A stretch of 64,000 bases of DNA, taken from NCBI RefSeq assembly GCF_900104085.1, contig NZ_FNLD01000002.1:62001-126000 (forward strand). Reading direction: 5' to 3'. The translations under genes were made by a program, and so were the position numbers. The stretch is from Pseudoxanthomonas sp. CF125. Its GTDB lineage: Bacteria; Pseudomonadota; Gammaproteobacteria; Xanthomonadales; Xanthomonadaceae. The notes beneath the pieces were generated by a model, which was not told the DNA's origin, did not search any database, and saw nothing but the letters and a program-made list of their open reading frames with translations. Positions 50,629 to 61,757 of this stretch are shown here, one piece after another (within the stretch, counting starts at the first letter, position 1; each line of letters starts with the position of its first letter).

Positions 50629-52503
50629 TCAGTGCCGATTGGCAGGATCGTCCGTCGGCAGCAACTGCCAGGTATTGCGCCCGGCGCTCTTGGCGGCGTA
50701 CAGGGCCGCGTCGGCCGCGGCGGTCAGGTTCTTGGCTACGGCCGGGTGCGCCGAATACGCGATGCCGATGCTGGTGGTGACGTGCAAAGTGGTTCCCTCC
50801 ACCACGATGTCTTCGCTCATCGCCTCGATCAGCTTGCCGGCGATCGCTTCCGCGGTTTCCGGCGCCGACAGATCCTCGATCAGCACCACGAACTCGTCGC
50901 CGCCCAGCCGCGCCACCAGATCGCCCGCGCGCACGCATGCGCTGAGGCGTTGGCCGAACACGCGCAGCACTTCATCCCCCGCCGCGTGTCCGTGGGTGTC
51001 GTTGACCTGCTTGAAATGATCGATGTCCATGTACATCAGCGCTACCGCCAGCCCCTGCCGCCGCGACCGCCCCAGCGCATGGGTCAGCCGCTCGTCGAAC
51101 TGGCGCCGGTTGGCCAGCCCGGTCAGGCTGTCGAGATGCGCCTGCGCTTCCAGCTCGTCTCGGCTGGCCTTCAATGCCTGTTCGGCGGCCACGCGCTGGG
51201 AGACGTCGCGACCGGCGAAAATGATGTCCGTGGTATCGCCGTCCGCACTGGGGATCGGCCGTGCCGCGGCCTCCATCCACACGTAATGCCCTTCCTTGTG
51301 GCGCAGGCGATAGATCGCGGTCACCGGATGACCCGATGCGAGCACCGAGGCGATCGTTTGTTGCTGCACGGCGTAGTCTTCGGGATGCACCAGAACCTGG
51401 TTGGGCTGGAGCAGCTCGGCCGGTTCCCAGCCCAGCACGTCCCGTGACGATGGTGAAACGTAGAGCCTTTGTCCATCCGCCCGCATCCGCACCACCACAT
51501 CGTGCGAATAGTCCGCCAGCATCCGGTATCGCTGTTCGCTCTCGCGCACGCGGGCCGTCAGCCGCGCGCGTTCGGCCATGCTCAGCGCCACTGGAAAACT
51601 CATCAGACAGGCGGTGCCGACGAACAACTGGAGCAGGATGGTGCGCTGGACAAGGTTGCTCTCATTCACCAGCGCCAGCGGCCCGTGGCCCAGCGCGGTG
51701 GCGATGCCGCCGATGATGGCCAGCAACGAAATGCCGACCACAACGCCGGCGAAGCGATGCCGGAAAACCCCGTACAGCAACGGCGGATAGACCAGGAACA
51801 ACAGTGGATAAGCGGACTGGTAGAACACCAGGCCGCATACCGTAGCGATCAGCAGCATGTCGCCCAGGAAAGCCCAACGCCGTCCGGGAACGTCGCTCAG
51901 GCCGATGCCCTTGCGATGAGCCACCAGCGTCAGCGTCGCCACGATCACCATGCCCACCACGTGCGCCGAATACCAGACCAGGAATGTAGTCAGGAACGGT
52001 GTGTGGGAAGTGGCCGACACCACTGCGCTGGCCAGCAGGCCGGAAACGGCGCAGGCCGCCAGCGTACTGCTGGTGGCGATGCCTCCCAGGCCGAGCCAGC
52101 GCGTGGGATTGCCGACATCGGGGACCAGCCGCCGCACCACGCCGGCGACGATCAGCACTTCGAGCAGATTGAAAGCGCTGAACGCGAAGCCGGAGCCCAC
52201 GCTGTCGCCGGACAGCAGCCGCACCGCCAGTTCGGCGGCGAAACCGGCGCCTACATAGCCCGGCCAGAGTGCGGTCCGGCGCGATAGCAGCCAGCCGGCG
52301 AATATGCCGCTGCTCACCCATACCGCGGAAACCTCGCCAGGCAGGCGCGTGACGTTCAAAGACACCCAGGCCGTGGCGCCGATCAGCAACGCCATGAGCA
52401 CCCGGTCCCGCCAAAGCAGGATGCGGTGCGATTGTGAGGACCTGTCGTCGTTCAACAGTGGACACCCTGCCCAGTGCGGCACCGGAAGCTTATCGGAGCA
52501 CAT
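50629..52503 (-). CDS. MASE1-PAS-GGDEF diguanylate cyclase
   Basis: A 624-residue membrane protein. A MASE1-type sensor with about eight helices (about 33-305) is followed by a PAS domain (about 325-445; YRMLADYSHDVVVRM, GRDVSQR) and a GGDEF domain (about 455-610) with active site LGGDEF. The inhibitory I-site is RAGD, five residues before it, so product feedback is expected, unlike the GGDEF protein at 29386-30522. It makes c-di-GMP in response to an unknown signal. Confidence 0.93.
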   Translation of the reverse strand: MCSDKLPVPHWAGCPLLNDDRSSQSHRILLWRDRVLMALLIGATAWVSLNVTRLPGEVSAVWVSSGIFAGWLLSRRTALWPGYVGAGFAAELAVRLLSGDSVGSGFAFSAFNLLEVLIVAGVVRRLVPDVGNPTRWLGLGGIATSSTLAACAVSGLLASAVVSATSHTPFLTTFLVWYSAHVVGMVIVATLTLVAHRKGIGLSDVPGRRWAFLGDMLLIATVCGLVFYQSAYPLLFLVYPPLLYGVFRHRFAGVVVGISLLAIIGGIATALGHGPLALVNESNLVQRTILLQLFVGTACLMSFPVALSMAERARLTARVRESEQRYRMLADYSHDVVVRMRADGQRLYVSPSSRDVLGWEPAELLQPNQVLVHPEDYAVQQQTIASVLASGHPVTAIYRLRHKEGHYVWMEAAARPIPSADGDTTDIIFAGRDVSQRVAAEQALKASRDELEAQAHLDSLTGLANRRQFDERLTHALGRSRRQGLAVALMYMDIDHFKQVNDTHGHAAGDEVLRVFGQRLSACVRAGDLVARLGGDEFVVLIEDLSAPETAEAIAGKLIEAMSEDIVVEGTTLHVTTSIGIAYSAHPAVAKNLTAAADAALYAAKSAGRNTWQLLPTDDPANRH

Positions 52504-52615
52504 GTGAGCGCATGTGATGGCCGGAGTCCACGGGGACTGCGGGGAAGTGCGGCTTCCATCACTTCACCTGCTGCGACGCGACACATAAAGGCCCGGCACG
52601 TAAAGGCCCGGCACA

Positions 52616-52646
52616 TAAAAAAGCCCCGCCTGGGCGGGGCTTTTCT
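52616..52646. terminator. Intrinsic terminator
   Basis: AAAAAAGCCCCGCC-TG-GGCGGGGCTTTT, a 12-bp or longer GC stem with A-run and T-run, 26 bp from the RcnB-like gene's stop codon on the minus strand. It is bidirectional. Confidence 0.9.
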
Positions 52647-52671
52647 GTTGCGACTCATCACCGGCACGGAC

Positions 52672-53088
52672 TCAGTAGCCCAGCGCCTGCGAGATCAGGC
52701 CGCTGGCGACTTCCACCAGCAGATAGCGGTCGTCTGCAGGGCGTACCCAGCGATAGCCGCGCGGCGGCGCGGCCAGATGGTAGCGACGGTAGTCGGTCAC
52801 GTAATAGCGCGGCTGCAGATAGACCACCGGGGCGTGCATGCCGCGACGATAACCGTGCTTGATCTGGCCCAGGTGGCGGCCATTGTCGTGACGGCGGTCG
52901 TCGTGGCGACGGTCGTCATAGCGGCGGTCGTAGCGGTCGTCGTCATCGCGGTCGCGGCGGTCGTTGTAACCGTAGCGGTCGTCGTCGTCGTAGCGGTCGT
53001 GCTTGTCCTTGCCATGATCACGCGCCATGGCCGCGACGGAAGACAGCAGCAGGACGGCGATGGACGTGGTGAGCAGCAGTCGTTTCAT
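52672..53088 (-). CDS. RcnB-family exported protein
   Basis: A 138-residue protein with a signal peptide (about 1-22, SSVAAMA). The mature N-terminal half is a low-complexity Asp/Arg/Tyr/His tract (about 25-72), probably metal-binding or disordered. The C-terminal half (YYVTDYRRYHLAAPPRGYRW and YLLVEVASGLIS) is the RcnB motif; E. coli RcnB is a periplasmic protein of Ni/Co homeostasis. The long charged tract is common in proteobacterial homologues. GGGAG supports the start. Confidence 0.88.
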   Translation of the reverse strand: MKRLLLTTSIAVLLLSSVAAMARDHGKDKHDRYDDDDRYGYNDRRDRDDDDRYDRRYDDRRHDDRRHDNGRHLGQIKHGYRRGMHAPVVYLQPRYYVTDYRRYHLAAPPRGYRWVRPADDRYLLVEVASGLISQALGY

Positions 53089-53232
53089 GATGAGACTCCC
53101 TGTGGGGTTGGTGCACGGCAAGGCTAGGCGCGCTTGCCTGAACAGGGATCTTTTTGCTGACGATTGACCGCGCATGCGTTCAGGTTCGAGGATGGCAGCC
53201 CCGCCCTGCCTGCGTTTGCGCTGGAGAACCCC

Positions 53233-53619
53233 ATGCCGTTCGTACGAATCGATCTTCTGGAAGGCAAGTCCACCGATTACCTGGCCGGTCTCGGCGAGGT
53301 CGTCTACGAAGCGATGCGAGCGACGTTGAATGTGCCTGCCGACGACCGCTTTCAGGTCATCGCCCAGCACAAGCCTGGCACGCTGTTCATCGATGGGCGT
53401 TATCTGGGCATCCAGCGCAGCAGCGAATGCGTGCTGATCCAGGTCACTCTCAATGCCGGACGCAGCGTGGAAATGAAGAAGAACTTCTATCGAGCCGTGG
53501 CCGACGGCCTGCATGCGCGGCTCGCTTTGCGCACGGAAGACGTGTTCATCAATCTGGTGGAAGTGGCGAAAGAAAACTGGTCGTTCGGCAACGGCGAGGC
53601 GCAGTACGCGGATCCTTGA
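53233..53619 (+). CDS. Tautomerase family protein
   Basis: A 128-residue member of the 4-oxalocrotonate tautomerase superfamily. The catalytic proline follows the initiator Met (MPFVRIDLLEG). VFINLVEVAKENWSFGNGEA near the C-terminus is the second-repeat active-site region typical of 14-kDa tautomerases. Substrate unknown. GGAG lies 7 bp before the ATG at 53233; a longer frame to 53164 would bury the proline. Confidence 0.88.
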   Translation: MPFVRIDLLEGKSTDYLAGLGEVVYEAMRATLNVPADDRFQVIAQHKPGTLFIDGRYLGIQRSSECVLIQVTLNAGRSVEMKKNFYRAVADGLHARLALRTEDVFINLVEVAKENWSFGNGEAQYADP

Positions 53620-53688
53620 ACAATCGTCTGCCAGTCGCCGCTTCCTGGCCGCCATGCAGACGCATGGCGGTCCATCGCACCGCCCGCG

Positions 53689-53928
53689 CTAGCGCGCGCG
53701 CGGCCTTACCGCGGGCGCGGATTTGAGCACCTCGCCTTTCTGGGCCGGGGCCACGGTCTGCAGCACGCGGGTCACGCCAAGCTTCTCCACTTTGCCGCCG
53801 GATTTCTCGTAATCGGCGATGTCGCTGGCGATACGCTCGCTTTCCAGGCGCTTGTGCGGATTGCCGTCGCTGCCGGCGGGCGGTCCTTTGGGGGCCGGTC
53901 CCTTGCCGCTGGTTTTCTTCGCTTTCAT
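53689..53928 (-). CDS. Small basic protein, unknown function
   Basis: A 79-residue Lys/Arg-rich protein (MKAKKTSGKGPAPKGPPAGS...) with a middle helix (RLESERIASDIADYEKSGGK). AGGAGGGG lies 6 bp before the ATG. No family recognised; it may bind nucleic acid. It is convergent with the tautomerase gene. Confidence 0.7.
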   Translation of the reverse strand: MKAKKTSGKGPAPKGPPAGSDGNPHKRLESERIASDIADYEKSGGKVEKLGVTRVLQTVAPAQKGEVLKSAPAVRPRAR

Positions 53929-54246
53929 CAATCCCCTCCTGCGGGGCGGCGGAAGCCTCATGCCTCCAGATCGGAGGCCGCCAATTGCGACTTCCGCCCC
54001 CACTATGCGCCTTTAAGCGGCAGGAGGGTGTGATCGCAGTGCCGGCGAAAACCCGGGCCAGGCAGCTGCCTCCGGCCAATACCGCCTCGCGGCCCGTCTT
54101 GGCGCGCTCAAATGCGTCCGGGGAACCGTTTCCGCAACAGCGCTTTCCACAAGCGGTACGGGCTGGTTCGGCGCCGCCGGCTCTTCTCGCCGCTGGAACC
54201 GTGTTGTCTAATCGGCGCGGGGATTCGAAGCAAGGACAGGGGCGGA

Positions 54247-56175
54247 ATGAAAAGCCGGATGCGATGGGCGGGCTTGGGGTTGCTGTGCGTGGCGGCAACG
54301 GCGCAGGCGCAGGTCGACCTGGAGCCGTTTTTGAAACGGGACATGATCAGCGCATTGAAGATCTCGCCGACCGGCGAGTACTACGCGATGACGGTGCCGA
54401 TGGAGGACCGCACGGCATTGAGCATCCTGCGCCGCAGCGACAGGAAGCTGACGGCCAAAGTAAGCGGCGTCAAGAATTCGCTCATCGACGATTTCTGGTG
54501 GGTCAACAGCGAGCGCCTGGTGATCAGCATGGCCGAGAAATTCGGCAGCGAGGACCAGCCCGGCCTGACCGGGGAGTTGCACGGCATCAACGCCGACGGC
54601 AGCGATTCGAGGCGGTTGTTCGCGCGCTTCGGTGTGGGAGGCGGGGATCCGGTGCCGATGGCCGCCTTCATGGTGGACACGTTGCGTGGGGACGATAACA
54701 ACGTGTTGATCAGCGTGCGTACATTCGACAAGAATCCGGTAACGCGTGTGGAGAAGCTGGATGTCTATACGCGTAAGCGCGTGCGCGTGGCGACAGCGCC
54801 GTTGCGCGGCGCGCGGTTCGCTTCGGACGCGGCCGGCGTAGTGCGTTTCGCCCAAGGGGCGGACAACCAGAACAACAGCAAGCTCTATTACCGCGAAGAC
54901 GACAAGGCCGAATGGCGTTTGCTCAACGACGAAGCGCAGTCCCATCGCCGCGAATGGCCGCTGGGACTGTCGGAGGATGGCGCCAGCGCCTATCTGCAGG
55001 CCGAGAACAACGAAGGCACCGACGCCATCGTGGTCATGGACCTGGCCTCGGGCTCGCGTACCGAGAAGCTGCGGGATCCGGCGGTCGATCCTTATGCGGT
55101 CATCCACGATCGCAGCGATTGGATCCCGATCGGCGCTTTCTTCATGCACGAACGCGTGCAGACCCGCTTCTTCGACAATCAATCGAAGACCGCCAAGCTC
55201 TACCGCACGCTGGAAAAGGCGTTCCCGGGGAATGCCGTGCATGTGACTTCCTCCACCGCCGACGGCAAGCTGCTGGTATTCAGGACTTGGAGCGATACCA
55301 GTCCCGGCGACTACTACTTGTACGATGCCGAAGACCGCCGCGCCGACCTGATCTTCAGTCAACGCAGCTGGTTCGATCCCGAACACATGGCTCCCTTGCG
55401 GGCCATCGAACTGAAGGCGCGCGACGGCTTGACGCTGCGCGGTTATCTGACCGTGCCCAGGGGCGCCGAGGCGAAGAACCTGCCGATGGTGGTCGTGCCG
55501 CACGGCGGTCCGTACGGCGTTTTCGACGAGTGGGGCTTCGACGACGAAGCGCAGATGCTGAGCCAGGCCGGCTACGCGGTGCTGCGCGTCAACTTCCGCG
55601 GTTCCGGCAACTACGGCAGGAGCTTCCTCGGCGCGGGCGCACGTGAGTGGGGTTTGAAGATGCAGGACGATGTGACCGACGCCACCCGCTGGGCGGTCGC
55701 GCAGCAGATCGCCGATCCACGGCGCATCTGCATCTACGGGGCCAGCTACGGCGGTTACGCCGCGCTGGCCGGAGTGAGCAAGGAACCCGATCTCTACCGC
55801 TGCGCCGTCGGCTACGTGGGCGTGTACGACCTGACCATGATGCATAGGGTCGAATCGCGCGAAAGCACCTCCATGCGCAACTGGACCGCGGACTGGCTGG
55901 GCGAACGCGATTCGCTGGCGGCGGTATCGCCGACCAGCAACGCCGCGCGCATCAAGGCGCCGGTGTTCCTGGCCGCAGGCGGCGAGGACGAGACCGCGCC
56001 CATCGCCCACAGCAAGCGCATGGAAAAAGCCTTGAAATCCGCCGGCGTCCCGGTCGAGACGCTGTATTTCGACACCGAAGGCCACGGCTTCTACACCGAA
56101 CCGCACCGGCGCGAGTTCTACACCAAACTGCTGGATTTCCTGAGCCGCAACCTCGGCGGCGGCAAGGCCAAGTAG
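54247..56175 (+). CDS. Exported prolyl oligopeptidase-like peptidase (S9)
   Basis: A 642-residue protein with a signal peptide (about 1-22, ATAQAQ). The N-terminal region (about 25-380) is a degenerate beta-propeller. The C-terminal alpha/beta hydrolase has HGGPYGVFDE (about 419-428), nucleophile S500 in GASYGGY, aspartate D580 in GGEDETAP and H613 in EGHGFYTE. It is similar to S9C dipeptidyl/acylaminoacyl-type peptidases that degrade peptides in the periplasm. The AGGGG before 54247 fits; an upstream frame to 54112 lacks the signal. Confidence 0.92.
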   Translation: MKSRMRWAGLGLLCVAATAQAQVDLEPFLKRDMISALKISPTGEYYAMTVPMEDRTALSILRRSDRKLTAKVSGVKNSLIDDFWWVNSERLVISMAEKFGSEDQPGLTGELHGINADGSDSRRLFARFGVGGGDPVPMAAFMVDTLRGDDNNVLISVRTFDKNPVTRVEKLDVYTRKRVRVATAPLRGARFASDAAGVVRFAQGADNQNNSKLYYREDDKAEWRLLNDEAQSHRREWPLGLSEDGASAYLQAENNEGTDAIVVMDLASGSRTEKLRDPAVDPYAVIHDRSDWIPIGAFFMHERVQTRFFDNQSKTAKLYRTLEKAFPGNAVHVTSSTADGKLLVFRTWSDTSPGDYYLYDAEDRRADLIFSQRSWFDPEHMAPLRAIELKARDGLTLRGYLTVPRGAEAKNLPMVVVPHGGPYGVFDEWGFDDEAQMLSQAGYAVLRVNFRGSGNYGRSFLGAGAREWGLKMQDDVTDATRWAVAQQIADPRRICIYGASYGGYAALAGVSKEPDLYRCAVGYVGVYDLTMMHRVESRESTSMRNWTADWLGERDSLAAVSPTSNAARIKAPVFLAAGGEDETAPIAHSKRMEKALKSAGVPVETLYFDTEGHGFYTEPHRREFYTKLLDFLSRNLGGGKAK

Positions 56176-56176
56176 C

Positions 56177-56554
56177 TCAGGCTCCCACGCGCCTGCGCAC
56201 CGCGTCGATGTCGCGCACCGGCCGCACTTCGATGCAGCCAGTCGCCGCCCAGGGGAATTCGGCAGCGATGCGTACCGCTTCGTCGATGTCCGCGGCTTCG
56301 ATCAGGTTGAAGCCGCCCAGGATTTCCTTGGTCTCGGCGAACGGGCCATCGACGACGCTGGTACGGCCGTTGCGGATGCGCACGGTCTTGCCCGTGGAAG
56401 CGGCTTCGAGCTGCATGGATTGCTTGAGCTTGCCCTGCGCGCGCAACTCGTCGGCATGGACGAAGCAGCCGTGCATGGTGCGGTCGAACTCTTCGGCGGG
56501 CATGGCGCCGACCAGCGATTCGTCGTTGTAGATCAGGACCAGGAACTGCTGCAT
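56177..56554 (-). CDS. YciI-family (DGPF) protein
   Basis: A 125-residue protein with the YciI/DGPF signature GPFAETKEILGGFNLIEA (about 66-84) and FLVLIYNDE at the start. These dimeric alpha-beta barrel proteins are often next to sigma factor genes or ABC systems; the role is unknown. GGAGG supports the ATG at 56554. It is convergent with the peptidase gene with a 1-bp gap. Confidence 0.88.
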   Translation of the reverse strand: MQQFLVLIYNDESLVGAMPAEEFDRTMHGCFVHADELRAQGKLKQSMQLEAASTGKTVRIRNGRTSVVDGPFAETKEILGGFNLIEAADIDEAVRIAAEFPWAATGCIEVRPVRDIDAVRRRVGA

Positions 56555-56709
56555 GGCGGCCTCCGCGTAAGGGCTGCCACAAGTACCGGTTGCCCGGCGC
56601 CAGGTCAAGCTGCGCCCGCGCAGGGATTCATATTCCCGTATCCGGGACAGCCGCAGTGGCCCGGCTCCGGTAGGATTCACGCACTTCATCGCACCGATGC
56701 GGGAGCGCC

Positions 56710-57647
<938 letters not shown>

Positions 57648-57651
<4 letters not shown>

Positions 57652-58421
57652 ACACGCTCCTCAACTGGCACGCCATCCGCGCCATCTACCGCTTCGAAAT
57701 GGCGCGCACCTTCCGCACCATCACCCAGTCCATCGCCTCGCCGGTGTTGTCCACGTCGCTGTATTTCGTGGTGTTCGGCGCGGCCATCGGTTCGCGCATG
57801 GGCGATATCGACGGCATCAGCTACGGCGCTTTCATCATTCCCGGTCTGATCATGCTGTCGCTGCTGAACGAAAGCATTTCCAATGCCTCGTTCGGCATCT
57901 ACATGCCCAAGTGGGCGGGCACCATCTACGAGTTGCTGTCGGCGCCGGTGTCCTACATCGAAGTGGTGATCGGCTATGTGGGCGCGGCGGCCAGCAAGTC
58001 GCTGATCCTGGGCATCCTGATTCTGGTCACCGCGCGCATCTTCGTGCCTTACGAGATCGCGCACCCGTTCTGGATGCTGTGCTTCCTGTTGCTGACCGCG
58101 GTGACCTTCAGCCTGTTCGGTTTCATCATCGGGCTGTGGGCCGACGACTTCCAGAAATTGCAGGTGATCCCATTGATGGTGGTGACGCCGCTGACCTTCC
58201 TGGGCGGTGCGTTTTATTCCATCAGCATGCTGCCTCCGGTGTGGCAGAAGATCACCCTGTTCAACCCCGTGGTGTACCTGATCAGCGGTTTCCGCTGGAG
58301 TTTCTATGGCGTAGCCGATGTGAACGTCGGCGTCAGCCTGGCCGCCATCCTCGGCTTCCTGGTGCTATGCCTGGCCGTGGTGTGGTGGATCTTCAAGACC
58401 GGCTGGAAGCTGAAATCCTGA
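57648..58421 (+). CDS. ABC-2 type permease (YadH-like)
   Basis: A 257-residue permease with six helices (about 20-40, 52-72, 100-125, 130-155, 165-190, 228-250). AMYRFEM-like [20 protein letters not shown] and the conserved [20 protein letters not shown] and [13 protein letters not shown] blocks identify the YadH subgroup. With the preceding ATPase it forms a two-gene exporter; the substrate could be a polysaccharide, lipid or drug. Confidence 0.92.
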
Positions 58422-58438
58422 GCTGCTGCCGGAGTTCC

Positions 58439-58512
58439 GTAGGTCGGGGCTACGCCCCCGACGCACGGGTGGTTTCGGACTTCCGTGCGTCGGGGACGTA
58501 GCCCCGACCTAC
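58439..58512. repeat. REP-like palindrome, family D
   Basis: Two 28-bp arms, starting GTAGGTCGGGGCTACGCCCC (58439-58466) and ending GTAGCCCCGACCTAC (58485-58512), are complementary at 27 of 28 positions around an 18-bp loop. It sits between the convergent permease and MFS genes and probably acts as a terminator for both. Confidence 0.85.
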
Positions 58513-58520
58513 TCAAGCTC

Positions 58521-60140
58521 TTAGCGCTGTTCGCGTGTCAGTGTCCGCTGAATATCCTCCAGCCCATGCCCGCGCGTCTCTATGCCGCTACGCAGCAGCA
58601 TCACGCCCGAAACCGCCATCGGCAACGCGATCAGCAGCGCCGACAGCAGGAAGTTATCGAAAAAGCCGATCACACCCAGGCCCGCCCCCAGAATGCCGCC
58701 GAACTTCGAACTGGCCGCGACCACGCCAGAGCCGGTCGCGCGCAGGTGCACCGGATAGATTTCCGCCGCATAGGGAATCAACATCGCGATCACCCCGCTG
58801 ACGCTGATCAGCAGTGCGGCGGTAGCGACGACGGTGGCGGTGGCCGATTGCAGCTGCATCCAGCTCATCGCGCAGAACGCCAGCAGCGACAGCGTGGTCA
58901 AGGCGATGAACAGCACCAGTGCACGGATGCTGCTCCAGCGGTGGTAAAGCCACACCACCACGGCGATGCCGGGCAGCGCCAGCACCGCCGAACGCGCCAG
59001 CAAGGCGCTTGCGCCCTTGGCGTCCACGCCCAGTTCCACCAGATTGGTGGGCAGCCACAGCAGGAAGCCGAAGTTCGCCAATCCCCACGCCACGCCGCAC
59101 ACCAACAAACCCCAGGTGATGCTGGCATGGCGGCCGCGCAGCAGCTGGCGCATGCCCACCACCGGATGCTGTTCGTCGATCACGCTGCCGGCTGCAGCGG
59201 GAGAGTCGTCCGCCTCGATCGCCGCAGGCGACGCGCCGGAGAATTTCTTCAACACCGCGCGCGCTTCGTTCTCCAGGCCCGCGTTGGAAAGGAAGCGCGG
59301 CGACTCGGGGATCCAGCGGTTGAGGAACACGATCAGCGCACCGGTCGGCAGGCCCAGCAGCCACAGCACGCGCCAGCTGAACATCGGTTCCAGGATCGCA
59401 GCCGCACCCGAGGCGAGCAGGTAGCCGGCAGAAGTACCGATGCCGCCCAATGCGACCAGCAGCCAGCCGCGATGCGCGGCGGGGATGGTCTCGGCCATCA
59501 GGGTGAAGGCGATGGGCAGCAGGCCGCCCGCCGACGCGCCCATCAGGAAGCACATCGCCAGGTTCCACTCGAAACTGGGCATGGCGCCGCAGATCGCCGT
59601 GCCCATGAACATCAGCGCCGACAGCAGGATCGCCGCACGGCGTCCGAACAGATCGCCCATCCGCCCCCATAGCACCGAACCCACGGTAGTACCGGTCAGC
59701 GCGAACAACGCCAGCAGGCTGGCCCTGGCTTTGGTGATCTCGTACTCGGCGCTCATGCCGGGCATGACGAAGCCGAGCGTGGCCGGCTTCATCACATCCA
59801 CCGCCAGCGCCACGATCAGCACGATCACCAGCGTCCAGTGCTCGCGGTTGAGCGGCACGCCGTCGGCGATATGGAAATAGCGGTGGTCGCGCGCGCCCTG
59901 CGCGGTGTTGCGCATCTGCTCCATGCGCGGCATCAGCCCGTACATGGACAGCGCCAGGCCGACCGGAATCAGCGCCATGCCGATCCACATCTCGGTGCTC
60001 ATCGGCATGCCGACCATCTGCCAGTGCGTGTGCTGGCCCATCATGAACATCGGCACATGAGCCAAGACACCCGCCAGCACCAGCAGGCACCCGAACCAGA
60101 ACGCGAACGGGTGGTGGAACGAGATGCCGCTGGTTTTCAT
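58521..60140 (-). CDS. MFS transporter with two-helix N-terminal extension
   Basis: A 539-residue major facilitator. The twelve-helix core starts at about residue 100; the A-motif [12 protein letters not shown] (about 158-169) and the IPESPRFL motif (about 274-281) are of the sugar/aromatic-acid carrier type, while [14 protein letters not shown] is near the end. Residues 1-75 add two extra helices absent from typical members, giving 14 helices. The substrate is not predicted. Its start codon lies 381 bp from that of the divergent DUF418 gene, with the DUF3297 gene between them. Confidence 0.87.
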   Translation of the reverse strand: MKTSGISFHHPFAFWFGCLLVLAGVLAHVPMFMMGQHTHWQMVGMPMSTEMWIGMALIPVGLALSMYGLMPRMEQMRNTAQGARDHRYFHIADGVPLNREHWTLVIVLIVALAVDVMKPATLGFVMPGMSAEYEITKARASLLALFALTGTTVGSVLWGRMGDLFGRRAAILLSALMFMGTAICGAMPSFEWNLAMCFLMGASAGGLLPIAFTLMAETIPAAHRGWLLVALGGIGTSAGYLLASGAAAILEPMFSWRVLWLLGLPTGALIVFLNRWIPESPRFLSNAGLENEARAVLKKFSGASPAAIEADDSPAAAGSVIDEQHPVVGMRQLLRGRHASITWGLLVCGVAWGLANFGFLLWLPTNLVELGVDAKGASALLARSAVLALPGIAVVVWLYHRWSSIRALVLFIALTTLSLLAFCAMSWMQLQSATATVVATAALLISVSGVIAMLIPYAAEIYPVHLRATGSGVVAASSKFGGILGAGLGVIGFFDNFLLSALLIALPMAVSGVMLLRSGIETRGHGLEDIQRTLTREQR

Positions 60141-60211
60141 GGGATTAGGTGCGCCTGAGGTCCGCGCAGCCTAGCAAATGGCGAGGCCCGCACCGGCGGA
60201 GAACGGCGCCT

Positions 60212-60454
60212 TCAGGCGATATCGCGGTAATACGCGACCACTTCGCCCTTGACCTTGATGGTCATCGGGTTGCCGCGGCGGTCCTTCGACTTGCCGACCT
60301 GCACGCGTATCCAGCCCTCGCTGACGCTGTATTCCTCCACGTTGTCGCGCTCGACCCCGTTGAAACGGATGCCCACGCCACGGTCGATGGCGGCCGCGTC
60401 GTGGAAGGGACTGGCGGGATTGATGGCCAGATGGTCGGGAGGCGTGTCGGTCAT
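60212..60454 (-). CDS. DUF3297 family protein
   Basis: An 80-residue protein with the DUF3297 pattern: HLAINPASPFHDAAAIDRGV, GIRFNGVERDNVEEYSVSEG, WIRVQVGKSKDRRGNPMTIK and AYYRD. Unknown function; the family is common and conserved in proteobacteria. The ATG at 60454 begins MTDTPPD, the usual family start. Confidence 0.87.
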   Translation of the reverse strand: MTDTPPDHLAINPASPFHDAAAIDRGVGIRFNGVERDNVEEYSVSEGWIRVQVGKSKDRRGNPMTIKVKGEVVAYYRDIA

Positions 60455-60521
60455 GTCCGGTTCTGCGGTTCGTGGATGGTTCGGTAGAGGATAAACGCGA
60501 ACCATGCTTTAGTCTTGCCGG

Positions 60522-61757
60522 ATGACCCTTCCCGCTGCCGATCCCATACCCGTTCGCGAACGCCACGACCTCATCGATGCCCTGCGCGGTTTCGCCCTGG
60601 GCGGCGTGTTGATGGTCAATCTGGCCTCGTTCACTCTGTACGAGTTCCTGCCCGATCCGGCGCGCGCCGCGCTGCCGACCGCCGGTTTCGATGCCATCGC
60701 GCTGCAGGCGATGGAGCTGCTGGTGAACGTCAAGTTCATCACCCTGTTCTCGCTGCTGTTCGGCCTGGGTTTTTCTTTGCAAATGGAGCGCGCGGAGGCC
60801 AGCGGCGGTCTTGCCAGATTCGTTCGGCGCCTGCTGATCCTGCTCGTCATCGGCCTGGCGCACAGTTACTTCATCTGGTGGGGCGACATTCTGCTGACCT
60901 ATGCGGTGGTCGGACTGTTGCTGGTGTGTTTCCGGCATGCTTCCGATCGTGTGTTGCTGATCGCGGGCCTGGTGATCGCATTGCTGTTGCCGCCGTTGCT
61001 GTCGCCCTGGGTCAGGGAAGCGCTGGAGGGATGGCCGAAGCAGGCGCAAGTCTATGCGGGCGCACTGCAGGCGTTCTCATCCTCGTCGCCGGGTGCGGTG
61101 CTTCGCGGCAACATCGATACGGCCAATTGGGCGCGCGTTTCCAACTGGGCGCTGGCGTGCTTCGTGCTGGGACGCTTCCTGCTGGGTTATTGGGCCGGAC
61201 GCCGTGGTCTGTTCCAGCATCCCCTGCAGCACAAGACTCTGATCGCCCGTTTGTTTTGGGGAAGCTTGCTCGCAGGCGTCGCCATGACGGTTCTGCAGTT
61301 CACCCAGGCCGGTTTGCGCGAACAGTATCCATTGCTCGACACGGAAGCCTCCAAGTTCGCCATCCGTGTGCTTTTGCGCGCAGGGCCTCTGGCGCTGGGC
61401 ATCGCCTATGCCGCCGGCTTCGCTTTGCTGTTCCTGCGGCCCCAGTGGCGGCCGCGTTTGCAAATACTGGCGCCGATGGGGCGCATGGCGCTGAGCCATT
61501 ACCTGACCCAGAGCGTACTCGGCATCGCCTTGTTCTACGGTATAGGCTTGGGTATCGGGCCACGCTGGGGTGTGGCGGGCTGGTGGTCGGCGTGGGCGCT
61601 GATCTTCGCAGGGCAGATAGCGATCAGTCATTGGTGGTTGGCGAGGTTCCGTTTCGGGCCAATGGAATGGGTGTGGCGTTCGCTGACCTACGGACGGCGG
61701 CAGCCGTTCCGTCTGCAGTCCCGAGGTTATGCGGCTACCGCATCACGCATGCCTTAG
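60522..61757 (+). CDS. DUF418 family membrane protein
   Basis: A 411-residue protein with about ten predicted helices. The N-terminal DALRGFALGGVLMVNLASF and FSLLFGLGFSLQMERAE, and the C-terminal DUF418 block from PMGRMALSHYLTQSVLGIAL to FRFGPMEWVWRSLTYG, identify it. Function unknown. It ends tail-to-tail with the DUF4031 gene, with a 4-bp overlap. Confidence 0.88.
   Translation: MTLPAADPIPVRERHDLIDALRGFALGGVLMVNLASFTLYEFLPDPARAALPTAGFDAIALQAMELLVNVKFITLFSLLFGLGFSLQMERAEASGGLARFVRRLLILLVIGLAHSYFIWWGDILLTYAVVGLLLVCFRHASDRVLLIAGLVIALLLPPLLSPWVREALEGWPKQAQVYAGALQAFSSSSPGAVLRGNIDTANWARVSNWALACFVLGRFLLGYWAGRRGLFQHPLQHKTLIARLFWGSLLAGVAMTVLQFTQAGLREQYPLLDTEASKFAIRVLLRAGPLALGIAYAAGFALLFLRPQWRPRLQILAPMGRMALSHYLTQSVLGIALFYGIGLGIGPRWGVAGWWSAWALIFAGQIAISHWWLARFRFGPMEWVWRSLTYGRRQPFRLQSRGYAATASRMP

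Noticed and set aside
48159-50780. An 873-residue + strand frame opposite the hybrid histidine kinase
   Set aside because: Shadow of a high-GC gene; composition is His/Arg/Ala-rich with no domains, while the minus strand shows complete kinase motifs.
54208-56106. A 632-residue minus-strand frame opposite the S9 peptidase
   Set aside because: Shadow frame; the + strand has the catalytic triad and a signal peptide.
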